Shown here in pieces: positions 1 to 9,205 of a stretch of DNA of 64,000 bases. Position 1 is the stretch's first letter. Each line of letters starts with the position of its first letter. A model generated the notes under the pieces. That model did no database searches. It was not told where the DNA came from and worked only from the letters and a program-made list of their open reading frames with translations. The translations under genes and the position numbers were made by a program. The stretch is from Fluviicola sp. (GTDB lineage: Bacteria > Bacteroidota > Bacteroidia > Flavobacteriales_D > Crocinitomicaceae): assembly GCF_029266855.1 (NCBI RefSeq), contig NZ_JAQSWB010000001.1:1-64000 (forward strand), read 5' to 3'.

Positions 1-3000
1 CAAAGATGTAATTCCGGCTACCGGAGTCGTAACAATCGTTAAATCCAGGTTCTCAATACTGTCACAGCCATTTGCATTGGTAAACGCTACAGTGTAAAAA
101 CCACTTGTTGTGAACGTTTGTCCGTTCCAAACATAGGAATCACATGCCGTTACCAAAGTAGTGTCTGCATCTGCTGAATTGATGATCAAATTCAGTGTGA
201 TAATGCTGTCACATGCTGCTGCATTGGTCAGTGTTTGTGTGTATGTACCACTCGCAGTATAAGTTTGACCGTTTAGGGTATAACTTTCACATTCGGTTAC
301 ATTCAGGGTCTCAGAACTGGACATATTAATAGTCAAATTCAAAGTTACCGTACTGTCACAACCCGAAACACTTGTCAATACTTGTGTATAAGTACCGCTT
401 GCATTGTATGTTTGAGTATTCCAGGTATAACTGTCACAGCTTGTAGCAGTAAATGAACTGGTAATTGCTGCTGGTTCCGTGATCGTAAACAGTTGTTCTG
501 CAGTACATCCGTTTGCGTCTGTTACTGTTACAAAGTATACTCCTAAAGCAAGACCGCTTACGGAAGTTGTTCCGTCACCCGTTGGGTTTCCTGGAGTCCA
601 GTCATATGTGTAGCCCGGAGTTCCACCTGTTGGGGTATTGATAGAAGCTGTTCCGTCTGAACCACCGTTGCAAGTCACATTTGTTTGCGAATCAGCAGTA
701 ATTGAGATAGCTGCTGGCTCTGTAATAGTGAAGGTCTGAGTTGCAGTACATCCGTTGTTGTCTGTTGCTGTTACGGTGTATGTTCCTGCAACAAGTCCTG
801 CTACGGAAGTTGTTCCCTCACCTGATGGAGTTCCAGGAGCCCAGTCGTAAGTATAACCCGGAGTTCCACCTGTTGGTGTGTTGATCTCGGCAGCACCGTT
901 TGCACCGCCGTTACAAGCGATATTTGTTTGGGAAGCCGGTGTAACCGAAATTGCAGTCGGCTCAGTCACCGTAAATGCTTGTGAAGCAGTACATCCGTTA
1001 GCATCTGTTACTGTTACAGTATATGTTCCTGCAGTAAGCCCTGTTACGGAAGTTGTTCCGTCACCTGTTGGTGTTCCCGGAGCCCAGTCATATGTGAATG
1101 ATCCAGCACCACCTGTTGCAGGATTGATCTCAACAGCACCTGTTGCACCGCCATTACAAGCGATGTTTGTCTGAGAATCCTGCGTAACTGAAATAGCTGT
1201 AGGCTGAGTGACTGTAAATACTTGAGAAGCAGTACATCCGTTAGCATCTGTTACTGTTATAGTGTATGTTCCGGCAGTAAGTCCTGTTACGCTTGTGGTT
1301 CCGTCACCTGTTGGAGTTCCCGGAGTCCAGTCGTAAGTGTAGCCCGGAGTACCACCTGTTGGGGTGTTGATCTCAGCTGCACCGTTTGAACCGCCATTAC
1401 ATGCAATGTTTGTTTGAGCAGAAGCTGTAACTGAAATAGCCGTTGGTTCTGTCACTGTAAATGATTGATTTGCAGCACAACCGTTTGCATCTGTTACTGT
1501 TACAGTATATGTTCCTGCAGTAAGTCCCGTTACGGAAGTTGTTCCGTCACCTGTTGGTGTTCCCGGAGCCCAGTCATATGTGTAGCCCGGAGTTCCACCT
1601 GTTGGTGTATTGATCGCAGCAGCACCTGTTGCACCGCCGTTACAAGCAATGTTTGTTTGTGTAGCAGCTGTAACTGAAAGAGCTGTAGGCTCTGTCACTG
1701 TAAAACTTTGGGAAGCAACACAACCGTTTGCGTCTGTTACGGTTACAGTATATGTTCCGGCAGCAAGTCCTGTTACGGAAACTGTTCCGTCACCTGTTGG
1801 GTTACCCGGTGTCCAGTCGTAAGTATAGCCCGGAGTTCCACCTGTTGGTGTATTGATAGCAGCAGCACCTGTTGCACCGCCGTTACAAGCGATGTTTGTT
1901 TGCGTAGCAGCTGTTACCGAAAGAGCAGGAGCTTGTGTGATTGTAAACGATACCGTGGCTGTACAACCGTTGGCATCTGTAGCAACTACTGAATAGCTTC
2001 CAGCTGTCAATCCTGTTACGGAAGTTGTTCCGTCACCGGTAGGAGTTCCTGGTGTCCAGTCATAGGTATAACCCGGTGTACCTCCTGTTGCAGGGTTAAC
2101 CTCAAACGCTCCGGTCGCATTTCCAAAGCAGGCAACATTTGTCTGTGAAGCTGCTGTGAAGGAAATAGCTGAAGGCTGTGTAATCGTTATTCCGGAAACT
2201 GTTCCTGTACATCCGTTTGCATCTGTAATTGTTACTGAATAAGTTCCCGCAGAAAGACTTGTTCTGTCTTGGGAAGTAATTCCACCACCCCAGTTGTAAG
2301 TATATCCTGGTGTTCCACCTGCAGGTGTCAGATCAATAGAACCATTGGTTCCGCCGTCACATGTTACGTTTGTTACAACGGTTGTCCCTGAAACGGGAGA
2401 TGTAGGTTGTGTGATCGTTATTCCGGAAACTGTTCCTGTACATCCATTCGCATCTGTAATGGTCACTGAATAGCTTCCTGCGGCAAGACCTGTTCTGTCT
2501 TCTGTTGTTGGTCCGCTGGCCCAATTGAAAGTATACGGTCCTGTTCCACCAGCTGGTGTTAAGTTAATAGCTCCGTTTGATCCTCCGAAACAAGCAACGT
2601 TTGTTACAACGGTTGTTCCTGAAACTGTAGCTGCAGGTTGAGTTACGGTAGGGCTAACTGTTCCTGTACATCCATTCGCATCAGTAATGGTCACTGAATA
2701 TGTTCCTGCTGTAAGTCCTGTTCTGTCTTCTGTAGTGACACCGCCACCCCAGCTAAAAGTATATGGACCAACACCACCTGTAGGAGTAAGGTTAATTGCA
2801 CCTGTGTTTCCACCGAAACAAGCCACATTGGTTACAACTGTTGTTCCTGAAACTGCAGCAGCAGGTTGAGTTACCGTAGGGTTAACTGTTCCTGTACATC
2901 CATTCACATCAGTAATTGTTACGGAGTATGTTCCAGCCGTAAGACTTGTTCGGTCTTCAGTTGTGATTCCACCACCCCATGCAAAAGTATAAGGTCCTGT

Positions 3001-5694
3001 TCCTCCGGTAGGAGTAAGGTTGATCGCTCCGGTGTTTCCACCGAAACAAGCCACATTGGTTACAACTGTTGTTCCTGAAACTGGAGATGTTGGTTGCGTT
3101 ACGGTAGCCGTAACAGTTCCTGTACATCCGTTTGCATCAGTAACCTGGACCTGGTAAGTACCTGCAACCAAACCTGTGCGGTCTTCTGTTGTTGGTCCTG
3201 AAGGCAACCAGTTGAATGTGTATGGACCCGTTCCTCCGGTAGGAGTAAGGTTAATAGCTCCGTTAGCTCCGCCAAAACAAGCCACATTTGTTACAACTGT
3301 AGTTCCTGAAACTGCAGAAGTTGGTTGTGTTACAGTAGCTGTAACCGTTGCGGTACATCCGTTTACATCAGTAACCTGGACCTGGTAAGTACCTGCAACC
3401 AAACCTGTGCGGTCTTCTGTTGTAGGTCCTGAAGGTAACCAGTTGAATGTGTATGGACCCGTTCCTCCGGTAGGAGTAAGGTTAATAGCTCCGTTTGATC
3501 CGCCGAAACAGGCAACATTTGTTACAACGGTTGTTCCTGAAACTGCAGAAGTTGGTTGTGTTACAGTAGCTGTAACAGTTCCTGTACATCCGTTTACGTC
3601 AGTAACCTGGACCTGGTAAGTACCTGCAACCAAACCTGTGCGGTCTTCTGTTGTTGGTCCTGAAGGAAGCCAGTTAAATGTGTATGGTCCTGTTCCTCCG
3701 GTAGGAGTAAGGTTAATAGCTCCGTTAGCTCCGCCGAAACAGGCAACGTTTGTTACAACGGTTGTTCCTGAAACTGCAGATGTTGGTTGCGTTACAGTAG
3801 CTGAAACAGTTCCTGTACATCCGTTTACGTCAGTAACCTGGACTTGATAAGTACCTGCAATCAAACCTGTGCGGTCTTCTGTTGTTGGTCCTGAAGGAAG
3901 CCAGTTGAATGTGTATGGTCCTGTTCCGCCTGTTGGCGTAAGGTTAATAGCTCCGTTTGATCCTCCGAAACAAGCCACATTTGTTACAACTGTTGTTCCT
4001 GAAACTGCAGATGTTGGTTGTGTTACTGTTGCATTTACTGTTCCTGTACAAGCGTTCACGTCAGTGATTGTCACTGAATAAGTTCCCGCGGCAAGACTTG
4101 TTCGGTCTTCAGTTGTGACTCCGCCACCCCATGCAAAAGTATAAGGACCTGTTCCTCCGGTAGGAGTTAAGTTTATTGCTCCGCTGGTTCCGCCGTTACA
4201 AGCTACGTTGGTTACAACGGTAGTTCCTGAAACTGCAGATGTTGGTTGTGTTACGGTAATACCGGTCACATTGCGCGTACATCCGTTGGCATCGGTAATG
4301 ATTACAGCATAAGTACCTGCGGCAAGACCTGTTCGGTCTTCAGTTGTAACACCACCGCCCCAGTTAAAGGTATAACCCGGCGTTCCGCCTGAAGCTGTAA
4401 GATTTATTGCTCCGTTTGTTCCTCCGTTGCAGGCAACATTGGTTACAACCGTACTTCCATTAAGTGTTGTTGGTTGTGTGATTGTATAATTTCGTGTTCC
4501 CTGGCAACCGATGTTATCGGTAACGGTAACAGTATAACTTCCCGCCGAAAGACCTGAAGCTATAGCTCCTGTTCCGCCGGAAGGTGACCAGGAATAAGTA
4601 TAAGGAGCAATTCCTCCTGAAGGGCTTACACTGGCAGCTCCGTTCGATCCGCTATTGCAGGAAACGTTTGTTTGTGATGCTGATGAAGTGTTGATAGATG
4701 AAACGGTTAGTGTTCCTGAGTTCGAATTCGTAAAGCAGGAAGCTACACCGTTAATCGCCACCATACGGTATTGATAACCGGACATTCCTGCGCTTACGCT
4801 TGAGAGTGTAAGTGTAGTGGTCGTTGCACCGGAGTAAATACCGCCATTGGTGATATTCGCGAAGCCTGATCCTGTGTTCTCTTGCCATTGGAAAGCAGTA
4901 GCACCAGTTGCTGAAGCAGTGAAAGTTGTACCGGTACTCGCACAACGGGCACGGTTTGGAGGGTTAGCAGTAATAGTTGGAGCTGTACAAGAAGGGGTTT
5001 CGAATAAACGAAAGTTATCGACTGCTAATTCTTCTGTCAATCCTCCGTTAGAGGAGAATAACATCTGAATATCCAGATCGGTGCCTGTTCCTACAACTGT
5101 TGCAGTGAATTCTGTAAAGGTCATGTTGGGTAAAACGGCTCCTTCTGCAATGGAGTCCCCAGTTGTTTCAAGAGCAAAAGATCCGTTGGGACTGGCGTTT
5201 GGAAAAAATCTTATAGCGTCGACCCAGGCACCGTTGTTGATTCGGTAGCGAAGGATCATGTAATCGGACGGTGGCCCAGCATCCCATACGGATCCCCCCG
5301 AATTATTACAAGCGAACAGACCTTTGAAAGACATACCGCTTTTTCCTGTAATATTAATATTGTCCCAGCTTAGGCTCTGGCGAAAATCCTGGGAGCCATT
5401 AGCACCCGTGGGTACAGCTCCATCGATGTCTTCCGCTGCGAAGAACTGGGAACCGTTGAAGCCTGCATACGGAATAGCGTTTTGCAGGGCTAGATCCGTC
5501 CCTCCGGAGCTGATATCGAAATACTTGCTGTGCGGGGGGCTCGCAGGGAACGATACCAGGGGTACCGAAGAAGTCCGGGCACCCGAACTGGGCGATCCGG
5601 CACTCTCAAAATCGTCTGACCAGAATTGCGTCTGCGCGGAACTATATAGTCCGGTCAGAAGCAATGCGGTAAGAAATAATAATTTGTTTTTCAT
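1..5694 (-). CDS. Giant SprB-like repeat adhesin (5' complete, 3' end off window)
   Basis: Secreted cell-surface protein, probably an adhesin. The frame is open from the ATG at 5694 to base 1, so at least 1,898 codons are present and the stop lies beyond the left edge. It begins with a signal peptide (MKNKLLFLTALLLTG..., cleavage near SAQ), followed by about 200 residues of non-repeat sequence and an Ig-like segment. Then come three repeat blocks. The first (about 2,160-4,490) has roughly ten SprB-type repeats of about 77 residues (231-bp period, core VACNGG..GAINLTPTGG). The second (about 650-2,160) has about seven related repeats with an 80-residue, 240-bp period (core TPTGGTPGYTYDW). The third (about 1-480) has three shorter CDSYxWN-type repeats. 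SprB is a mobile gliding adhesin exported by T9SS in Flavobacterium; the same route is inferred here, but the sorting domain is not visible. Confidence is high for the family and low for the exact function. Confidence 0.9.
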   Translation of the reverse strand, partial: MKNKLLFLTALLLTGLYSSAQTQFWSDDFESAGSPSSGARTSSVPLVSFPASPPHSKYFDISSGGTDLALQNAIPYAGFNGSQFFAAEDIDGAVPTGANGSQDFRQSLSWDNINITGKSGMSFKGLFACNNSGGSVWDAGPPSDYMILRYRINNGAWVDAIRFFPNASPNGSFALETTGDSIAEGAVLPNMTFTEFTATVVGTGTDLDIQMLFSSNGGLTEELAVDNFRLFETPSCTAPTITANPPNRARCASTGTTFTASATGATAFQWQENTGSGFANITNGGIYSGATTTTLTLSSVSAGMSGYQYRMVAINGVASCFTNSNSGTLTVSSINTSSASQTNVSCNSGSNGAASVSPSGGIAPYTYSWSPSGGTGAIASGLSAGSYTVTVTDNIGCQGTRNYTITQPTTLNGSTVVTNVACNGGTNGAINLTASGGTPGYTFNWGGGVTTEDRTGLAAGTYAVIITDANGCTRNVTGITVTQPTSAVSGTTVVTNVACNGGTSGAINLTPTGGTGPYTFAWGGGVTTEDRTSLAAGTYSVTITDVNACTGTVNATVTQPTSAVSGTTVVTNVACFGGSNGAINLTPTGGTGPYTFNWLPSGPTTEDRTGLIAGTYQVQVTDVNGCTGTVSATVTQPTSAVSGTTVVTNVACFGGANGAINLTPTGGTGPYTFNWLPSGPTTEDRTGLVAGTYQVQVTDVNGCTGTVTATVTQPTSAVSGTTVVTNVACFGGSNGAINLTPTGGTGPYTFNWLPSGPTTEDRTGLVAGTYQVQVTDVNGCTATVTATVTQPTSAVSGTTVVTNVACFGGANGAINLTPTGGTGPYTFNWLPSGPTTEDRTGLVAGTYQVQVTDANGCTGTVTATVTQPTSPVSGTTVVTNVACFGGNTGAINLTPTGGTGPYTFAWGGGITTEDRTSLTAGTYSVTITDVNGCTGTVNPTVTQPAAAVSGTTVVTNVACFGGNTGAINLTPTGGVGPYTFSWGGGVTTEDRTGLTAGTYSVTITDANGCTGTVSPTVTQPAATVSGTTVVTNVACFGGSNGAINLTPAGGTGPYTFNWASGPTTEDRTGLAAGSYSVTITDANGCTGTVSGITITQPTSPVSGTTVVTNVTCDGGTNGSIDLTPAGGTPGYTYNWGGGITSQDRTSLSAGTYSVTITDANGCTGTVSGITITQPSAISFTAASQTNVACFGNATGAFEVNPATGGTPGYTYDWTPGTPTGDGTTSVTGLTAGSYSVVATDANGCTATVSFTITQAPALSVTAATQTNIACNGGATGAAAINTPTGGTPGYTYDWTPGNPTGDGTVSVTGLAAGTYTVTVTDANGCVASQSFTVTEPTALSVTAATQTNIACNGGATGAAAINTPTGGTPGYTYDWAPGTPTGDGTTSVTGLTAGTYTVTVTDANGCAANQSFTVTEPTAISVTASAQTNIACNGGSNGAAEINTPTGGTPGYTYDWTPGTPTGDGTTSVTGLTAGTYTITVTDANGCTASQVFTVTQPTAISVTQDSQTNIACNGGATGAVEINPATGGAGSFTYDWAPGTPTGDGTTSVTGLTAGTYTVTVTDANGCTASQAFTVTEPTAISVTPASQTNIACNGGANGAAEINTPTGGTPGYTYDWAPGTPSGEGTTSVAGLVAGTYTVTATDNNGCTATQTFTITEPAAISITADSQTNVTCNGGSDGTASINTPTGGTPGYTYDWTPGNPTGDGTTSVSGLALGVYFVTVTDANGCTAEQLFTITEPAAITSSFTATSCDSYTWNTQTYNASGTYTQVLTSVSGCDSTVTLNLTINMSSSETLNVTECESYTLNGQTYTASGTYTQTLTNAAACDSIITLNLIINSADADTTLVTACDSYVWNGQTFTTSGFYTVAFTNANGCDSIENLDLTIVTTPVAGITSL

Positions 5695-5787
5695 GTGTTT
5701 TGATTTAATAAACGATAAAATTTGATGGTGAATAGTATTACGCATGTTAGTTTATAGATGTTAGTATTACATATAGTTTCAGGACCA

Positions 5788-5795
5788 CGAAGGTA
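5788..5795 (-). promoter_or_regulatory. Candidate -7 box for the SprB-like gene
   Basis: TACCTTCG on the minus strand fits the Bacteroidota -7 consensus TAnnTTTG with one change. It lies about 95 nt upstream of the ATG at 5694 and just past the stop of the formyltransferase gene. No convincing -33 TTTG was seen. If real, the adhesin is transcribed separately from the upstream cluster. Confidence 0.35.
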
Positions 5796-5797
5796 GT

Positions 5798-6727
5798 TTA
5801 ATTAAAAGCATATCCTATAATGTTCTTTAGTGAGGCAAACTGTCGAGCTGTCAGTATACCGTGATCGCTTGAAATAACCGGAACGTGAATAACCTGTCCA
5901 TTTAGGCACGATACGGCTAGTTCTTCCCGCGGTGTCAATGCGAGAATCTTTCCGGGTGTTTCAGTATGTGTTTCAGAAGACAACGAAGCTGTTAACAGCT
6001 TGATATTCTTTCCCATCAATAATGTGTCTGCTCCCTGATTCCATGGGTTACAGGCATTGATAAGGGAAATGATCTCTTCAGCAGGCATACGGTTCCACTG
6101 TATTAGTGTATCAGAAAAATCAGGTTTTTCAAAATAGCGCGCCTGACCTTCATCCTGCATGGAGCTGGGAATGCTTGAACCATACTGCAGCATTTCTGCC
6201 ACATTCAAAGCAACCAGTGCAATGCGTTCGCTAAGCTTAACGGCTAGTCCTCCATAAGTTTCATTATTCCTTACTGGAACCTTTTCTTCCAGTATCAACG
6301 CACCCTCATCGAACTCTGTGTTCATGAAATGGACGCTGATAGCCGTTTCTTTTTCCTGGTAACGCAATACTTCGAACAAGGGCATAGGGCCTCTATAAGC
6401 AGGAAGTGGTCCGGGATGAAAATTGATAAACCGGTTTTCACCATAAGCTAAAACCTCTTCTGAAAGCAGGAACGGGAATGAAATGCTGAAAATGTAATCC
6501 GGTTGCAGCTCATCGATCCATGCGCGAAGCCCGGAAAGACTTTCTTTATCTGGAAAGGCTTTATAAGGTAATCCATTGTTGGCGGACTCTCTTTTGAGTA
6601 CCTGGACCACTTCGGATTCGGCTTTTCCTGTTCCGACACCGCAAAGAAAATGCTCAACACCTAATTGTTGTAAGGAAGGAAAAGCAAACTTACCACCACA
6701 AAGGACCAATATGCGTTTTTTCTCCAT
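5798..6727 (-). CDS. Formyltransferase-fold protein (Fmt/sugar N-formyltransferase-like)
   Basis: Predicted cytosolic 10-formyl-tetrahydrofolate-dependent transferase of 309 residues. The N-terminal Rossmann-like segment starts MEKKRILVLCGG. The catalytic triad of the family is intact: N102 and H104 in the loop INFHPGPLPAYRG, and D140 in TEFDEGALIL. The HPGPLP loop is closer to sugar or NRPS-associated formyltransferases than to the SLLP loop of tRNA enzymes, so methionyl-tRNA formyltransferase is unlikely. A C-terminal domain of about 100 residues follows. The start is fixed by a TAATG overlap: the upstream gene's TAA shares one base with this ATG, which implies translational coupling. An in-frame ATG lies nine codons earlier and is less likely. 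The acceptor is unknown; the neighbours suggest a role tied to the collar-domain proteins. Confidence 0.85.
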   Translation of the reverse strand: MEKKRILVLCGGKFAFPSLQQLGVEHFLCGVGTGKAESEVVQVLKRESANNGLPYKAFPDKESLSGLRAWIDELQPDYIFSISFPFLLSEEVLAYGENRFINFHPGPLPAYRGPMPLFEVLRYQEKETAISVHFMNTEFDEGALILEEKVPVRNNETYGGLAVKLSERIALVALNVAEMLQYGSSIPSSMQDEGQARYFEKPDFSDTLIQWNRMPAEEIISLINACNPWNQGADTLLMGKNIKLLTASLSSETHTETPGKILALTPREELAVSCLNGQVIHVPVISSDHGILTARQFASLKNIIGYAFN

Positions 6728-7878
6728 TAGATACAGGTATAACTGTTGTACCATCCGGAAACGATATTCTCCATCGGGTGTTCAATAAATGTTTCGAAAT
6801 CAGCTGTTGTTTCAGGGATAACTTCTCCGATACGAATAGCACAATGACCGTTCCCATCGTCAATGATCTCTGCTTCGTACATCGGTGCTATCGTGTGCTT
6901 TGTTCCGGCATGAAAATGAATAGTTCCTCTTGGACTTTCGAAAGAAAAATGAGCAAGAGCTTCGGTAGTTCGTTGTACGTTGGAACTGTTCTCTTTTAGT
7001 AATTCCAGCGATTTGACAGCAATAACAGCTGTTTCCCAAGCCAGTAGTGAGAAGAGATTGGGTATTCTGCCGGATGTCGTTAGCTCATTAATGAATAATT
7101 GATTTTGCTCATTTTCCAGTTGTTTAGACCATACAGCAATACCTTGCGCTTTATTACCTGGATATATTGCTCCCTGCAACATGGTTTCTTCCAGTGCAAA
7201 AGGAGGAAGGTATATCGGAAGGTCTGCCTTGCCAAAAATGTCCTTTAACGCAGAAAAATACCATTGCACATAATCACCGCTGAAAATACTCAGCAATGCA
7301 CTTTTAGGGTATTCCTGCAAGTAGTTTTTCAAGGGTTCCATCGAAAAGTCTTCACGCGAATAACCGGTAGCATGATTAAAAACGATTTGCCCGCCGGATT
7401 GTGTGAAGCCATGGGAAATCCCCCATGTTTGCAAGTATCCGCCATCATAATAACCGGTTATCATTCCGCCGTGTGAAAGACCATCACGGACAGCTTTTTT
7501 AGCTGTCAGCCATGAACCGAAAGCGTTGTGAAGTGAATGATAGATGATATTTGAACATTCCGGCCATTCCTGTGGAACGTTCGCTCCTGCATCCATAACA
7601 ATCAACAGGCGATTTGCGGCAAGAAATAAAGGTCTTAAAACCTGGGCCATGCGGTGACCTACATATGCCAGCACAACCTGTGCGTTTTCATGCATGATAA
7701 GCTGTTCGGCAGCTTTATAGCATTGCTGCTTATCAGTACCGAAACCAATGTTTTCTGTAACGATCCGAAGATCTTCCCTGTTCAATTGACGCAAGGATGC
7801 TTTGAGCCCTTCGAACAAGTCGAAACTCAATCCTGTGTAATATGTCGATCTGGGAAGAAGAACACCAATTGTTTGCAT
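6727..7878 (-). CDS. Signal-less periplasmic-binding-protein-like protein (LivK/type 1 fold)
   Basis: A 383-residue protein resembling branched-chain amino acid/amide ABC-transporter receptors (Peripla_BP_6, type 1 fold). It opens directly with the first beta strand (MQTIGVLLPRSTYYTG) and later shows the typical central strand region (VVLAYVGHRMAQVLRPLF). The predicted start has no signal peptide or lipobox. The ten residues gained from an upstream in-frame ATG (7908) are hydrophobic but too short to be convincing. No permease or ATPase genes are nearby. A cytosolic ligand-binding or regulatory role, as in AmiC-type proteins, is therefore an inference. It ends in a TAATG overlap with the formyltransferase and follows the collar-protein genes by 54 bp, so the four are probably one operon. 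Confidence 0.75.
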   Translation of the reverse strand: MQTIGVLLPRSTYYTGLSFDLFEGLKASLRQLNREDLRIVTENIGFGTDKQQCYKAAEQLIMHENAQVVLAYVGHRMAQVLRPLFLAANRLLIVMDAGANVPQEWPECSNIIYHSLHNAFGSWLTAKKAVRDGLSHGGMITGYYDGGYLQTWGISHGFTQSGGQIVFNHATGYSREDFSMEPLKNYLQEYPKSALLSIFSGDYVQWYFSALKDIFGKADLPIYLPPFALEETMLQGAIYPGNKAQGIAVWSKQLENEQNQLFINELTTSGRIPNLFSLLAWETAVIAVKSLELLKENSSNVQRTTEALAHFSFESPRGTIHFHAGTKHTIAPMYEAEIIDDGNGHCAIRIGEVIPETTADFETFIEHPMENIVSGWYNSYTCI

Positions 7879-7932
7879 AATCAATATCAAATAGAATAGG
7901 GGAAACAAGTAGATTGTTTCCCCATGTAATTA

Positions 7933-8487
7933 TTAGTTTCTGCTTGGGAAGATCCCTTCAATAGCAATTGAGTAATTCATGCACAAGTATGGATTCGCAA
8001 TACTGAAAGGCATGCTGCTACCGGCAGGATCAAGTGATCCGGTGATAGTAGTTCCTCCAGTAAAGGAATTCGGTGTAGCTGTGTCTGCATAGTTGGATGA
8101 GGTCGTAACCGCAGGAAATGTTGCTTCCGGGGTTTGTTCACCTGCATTTGCCGTAGAGGCTTTTATACTAACTTTCAGGTTATTTGCCGTGTGCACGTGC
8201 TGAGGAAGATTAGCTGTTGTCAGCGTCATGGTCGGTGAACCGGCCTCTTCGCCCATAGAATAATATGGAAGCCCCGGCCCCTGACCTTGTCCGATCGGAA
8301 CACGCCCCTGGAGATCCGGCAAAGCGAATGTGGTTTGGCCATCTCCGCCATAAGTCGTTCCAAGCAATGCAAATAATGCGGTGTTCTGTGCTATCGATAA
8401 CAATTGTCCCTGGCAGGTCATATAACCCAACGGTGGAAAATTGAAACCGAGCAATTTGACTTCACCCACAAATGGTTCTGTAGACAT
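7933..8487 (-). CDS. Phage tail collar domain protein (microcystin-dependent-protein type), copy 2
   Basis: A 184-residue protein with a tail-collar domain at the N-terminus (about residues 5-60: GEVKLLGFNFPPLGY, then LPDLQGRVPIGQG). A Ser/Thr/Ala-rich middle part and a hydrophobic end (NPYLCMNYSIAIEGIFPSRN) follow. This architecture is shared by bacterial Mdp proteins and short tail fibres. No signal peptide is present. It has the same length as its upstream neighbour and most positions are identical, so the pair arose by tandem duplication. The intergenic gap is 28 bp. No other phage structural genes are present, so this is not a recognisable prophage. Function is unknown. Confidence 0.88.
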   Translation of the reverse strand: MSTEPFVGEVKLLGFNFPPLGYMTCQGQLLSIAQNTALFALLGTTYGGDGQTTFALPDLQGRVPIGQGQGPGLPYYSMGEEAGSPTMTLTTANLPQHVHTANNLKVSIKASTANAGEQTPEATFPAVTTSSNYADTATPNSFTGGTTITGSLDPAGSSMPFSIANPYLCMNYSIAIEGIFPSRN

Positions 8488-8515
8488 AATTAGAATGTTT
8501 TAAGATGAATACTAA

Positions 8516-9070
8516 TTAGTTACGACTTGGAAAAATCCCTTGTAATGCAATAGAATAGTTCATGCATAAATACGGATTCATTACACTGAAAGGAAATCCT
8601 GAACCGGTAATATCCGTTGTTCCCGATACAACAGTTCCACCTGTAAATACATTCGCAGTTGCTGAGTCGGCATAGTTTGAGGAAGTTGTAACGGCAGGGA
8701 ATGTCCCTTCAGGAGTTTGTTCACCTGCATTCGCAGTGGATGCTTTTACATTTACACGCAATGAGTTAGCAGTATGGACATGCGCAGGCATGTTGGATGT
8801 TAACAGGGTAACATTCGGTGTGCCTGAGATCTCTCCCATACTGTGTGAAGGAAGTCCTGGCCCGGTTCCCTGACCGATCGCCATACGTCCTTGTAAATCC
8901 GGTAACGCAAAAGTTGTTTGACCATTTCCCCCGTAAGTTGTTCCGAGTAAAGAAAAAAGTGCAGTGTTTTGTGCAATTGATAAGATTTGCCCTTGGCAAG
9001 TTGCATACCCTTTTGGAGCGAAGTTAAATCCGAATAGTTTAACTTCTCCGATAAATGGTTCAGTAGACAT
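8516..9070 (-). CDS. Phage tail collar domain protein (microcystin-dependent-protein type), copy 1
   Basis: First gene of the presumed four-gene minus-strand operon. It is 184 residues with the collar-domain motif GFNFAPKGYATCQGQ near residue 15, LPDLQGRMAIGQGTGPG near residue 56, and a conserved AHVHTAN segment near residue 97. The C-terminus, YSIALQGIFPSRN, closely matches the downstream paralogue. No signal peptide or transmembrane segment is visible. Family members occur in tail fibres and as chromosomal Mdp proteins; a role in surface structures or as secreted particles has been suggested for some but is not shown here. A TATATTTG box about 130 bp upstream is a candidate promoter. Confidence 0.88.
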   Translation of the reverse strand: MSTEPFIGEVKLFGFNFAPKGYATCQGQILSIAQNTALFSLLGTTYGGNGQTTFALPDLQGRMAIGQGTGPGLPSHSMGEISGTPNVTLLTSNMPAHVHTANSLRVNVKASTANAGEQTPEGTFPAVTTSSNYADSATANVFTGGTVVSGTTDITGSGFPFSVMNPYLCMNYSIALQGIFPSRN

Positions 9071-9197
9071 AGTTATTATTTGTTTTTAAGTTACAATTTG
9101 ACAAATGATAACGTATGTGCAATCTGGGATACAAGCCAAATAAGGCTGTTATTGAAAAGCGTTTTCGTCATCAGTGATGTTTAATTAATGGTTGAGA

Positions 9198-9205
9198 CAA
9201 ATATA
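9198..9205 (-). promoter_or_regulatory. Candidate -7 box for the collar operon
   Basis: TATATTTG on the minus strand is a perfect TAnnTTTG match about 130 bp upstream of the ATG at 9070. A clear -33 TTTG at the expected distance was not found. TAGCTTTG at 9241-9248 is an alternative. Confidence 0.4.

Noticed and set aside
878-4081. Open frames on the plus strand across the repeat region
   Set aside because: They repeat with the same period as the SprB-type repeats and are antisense to a continuous 1,898-codon frame with a signal peptide; they are codon-bias shadows.
1-4500. Regular repeats as a CRISPR array
   Set aside because: Units are 231-240 bp, coding and without unique spacers.
5324-5725. 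A 133-codon frame antisense to the adhesin start
   Set aside because: It overlaps the signal peptide and N-terminal domain of the adhesin and has no family features.
5798-6727. Housekeeping methionyl-tRNA formyltransferase
   Set aside because: The loop is HPGPLP instead of SLLP and the gene is coupled to accessory genes.
6727-7878. ABC transporter operon
   Set aside because: No permease or ATPase genes are adjacent and the protein lacks an export signal.
7933-9070. Prophage remnant
   Set aside because: Only collar-domain genes are present; no capsid, terminase, portal or integrase genes flank them.
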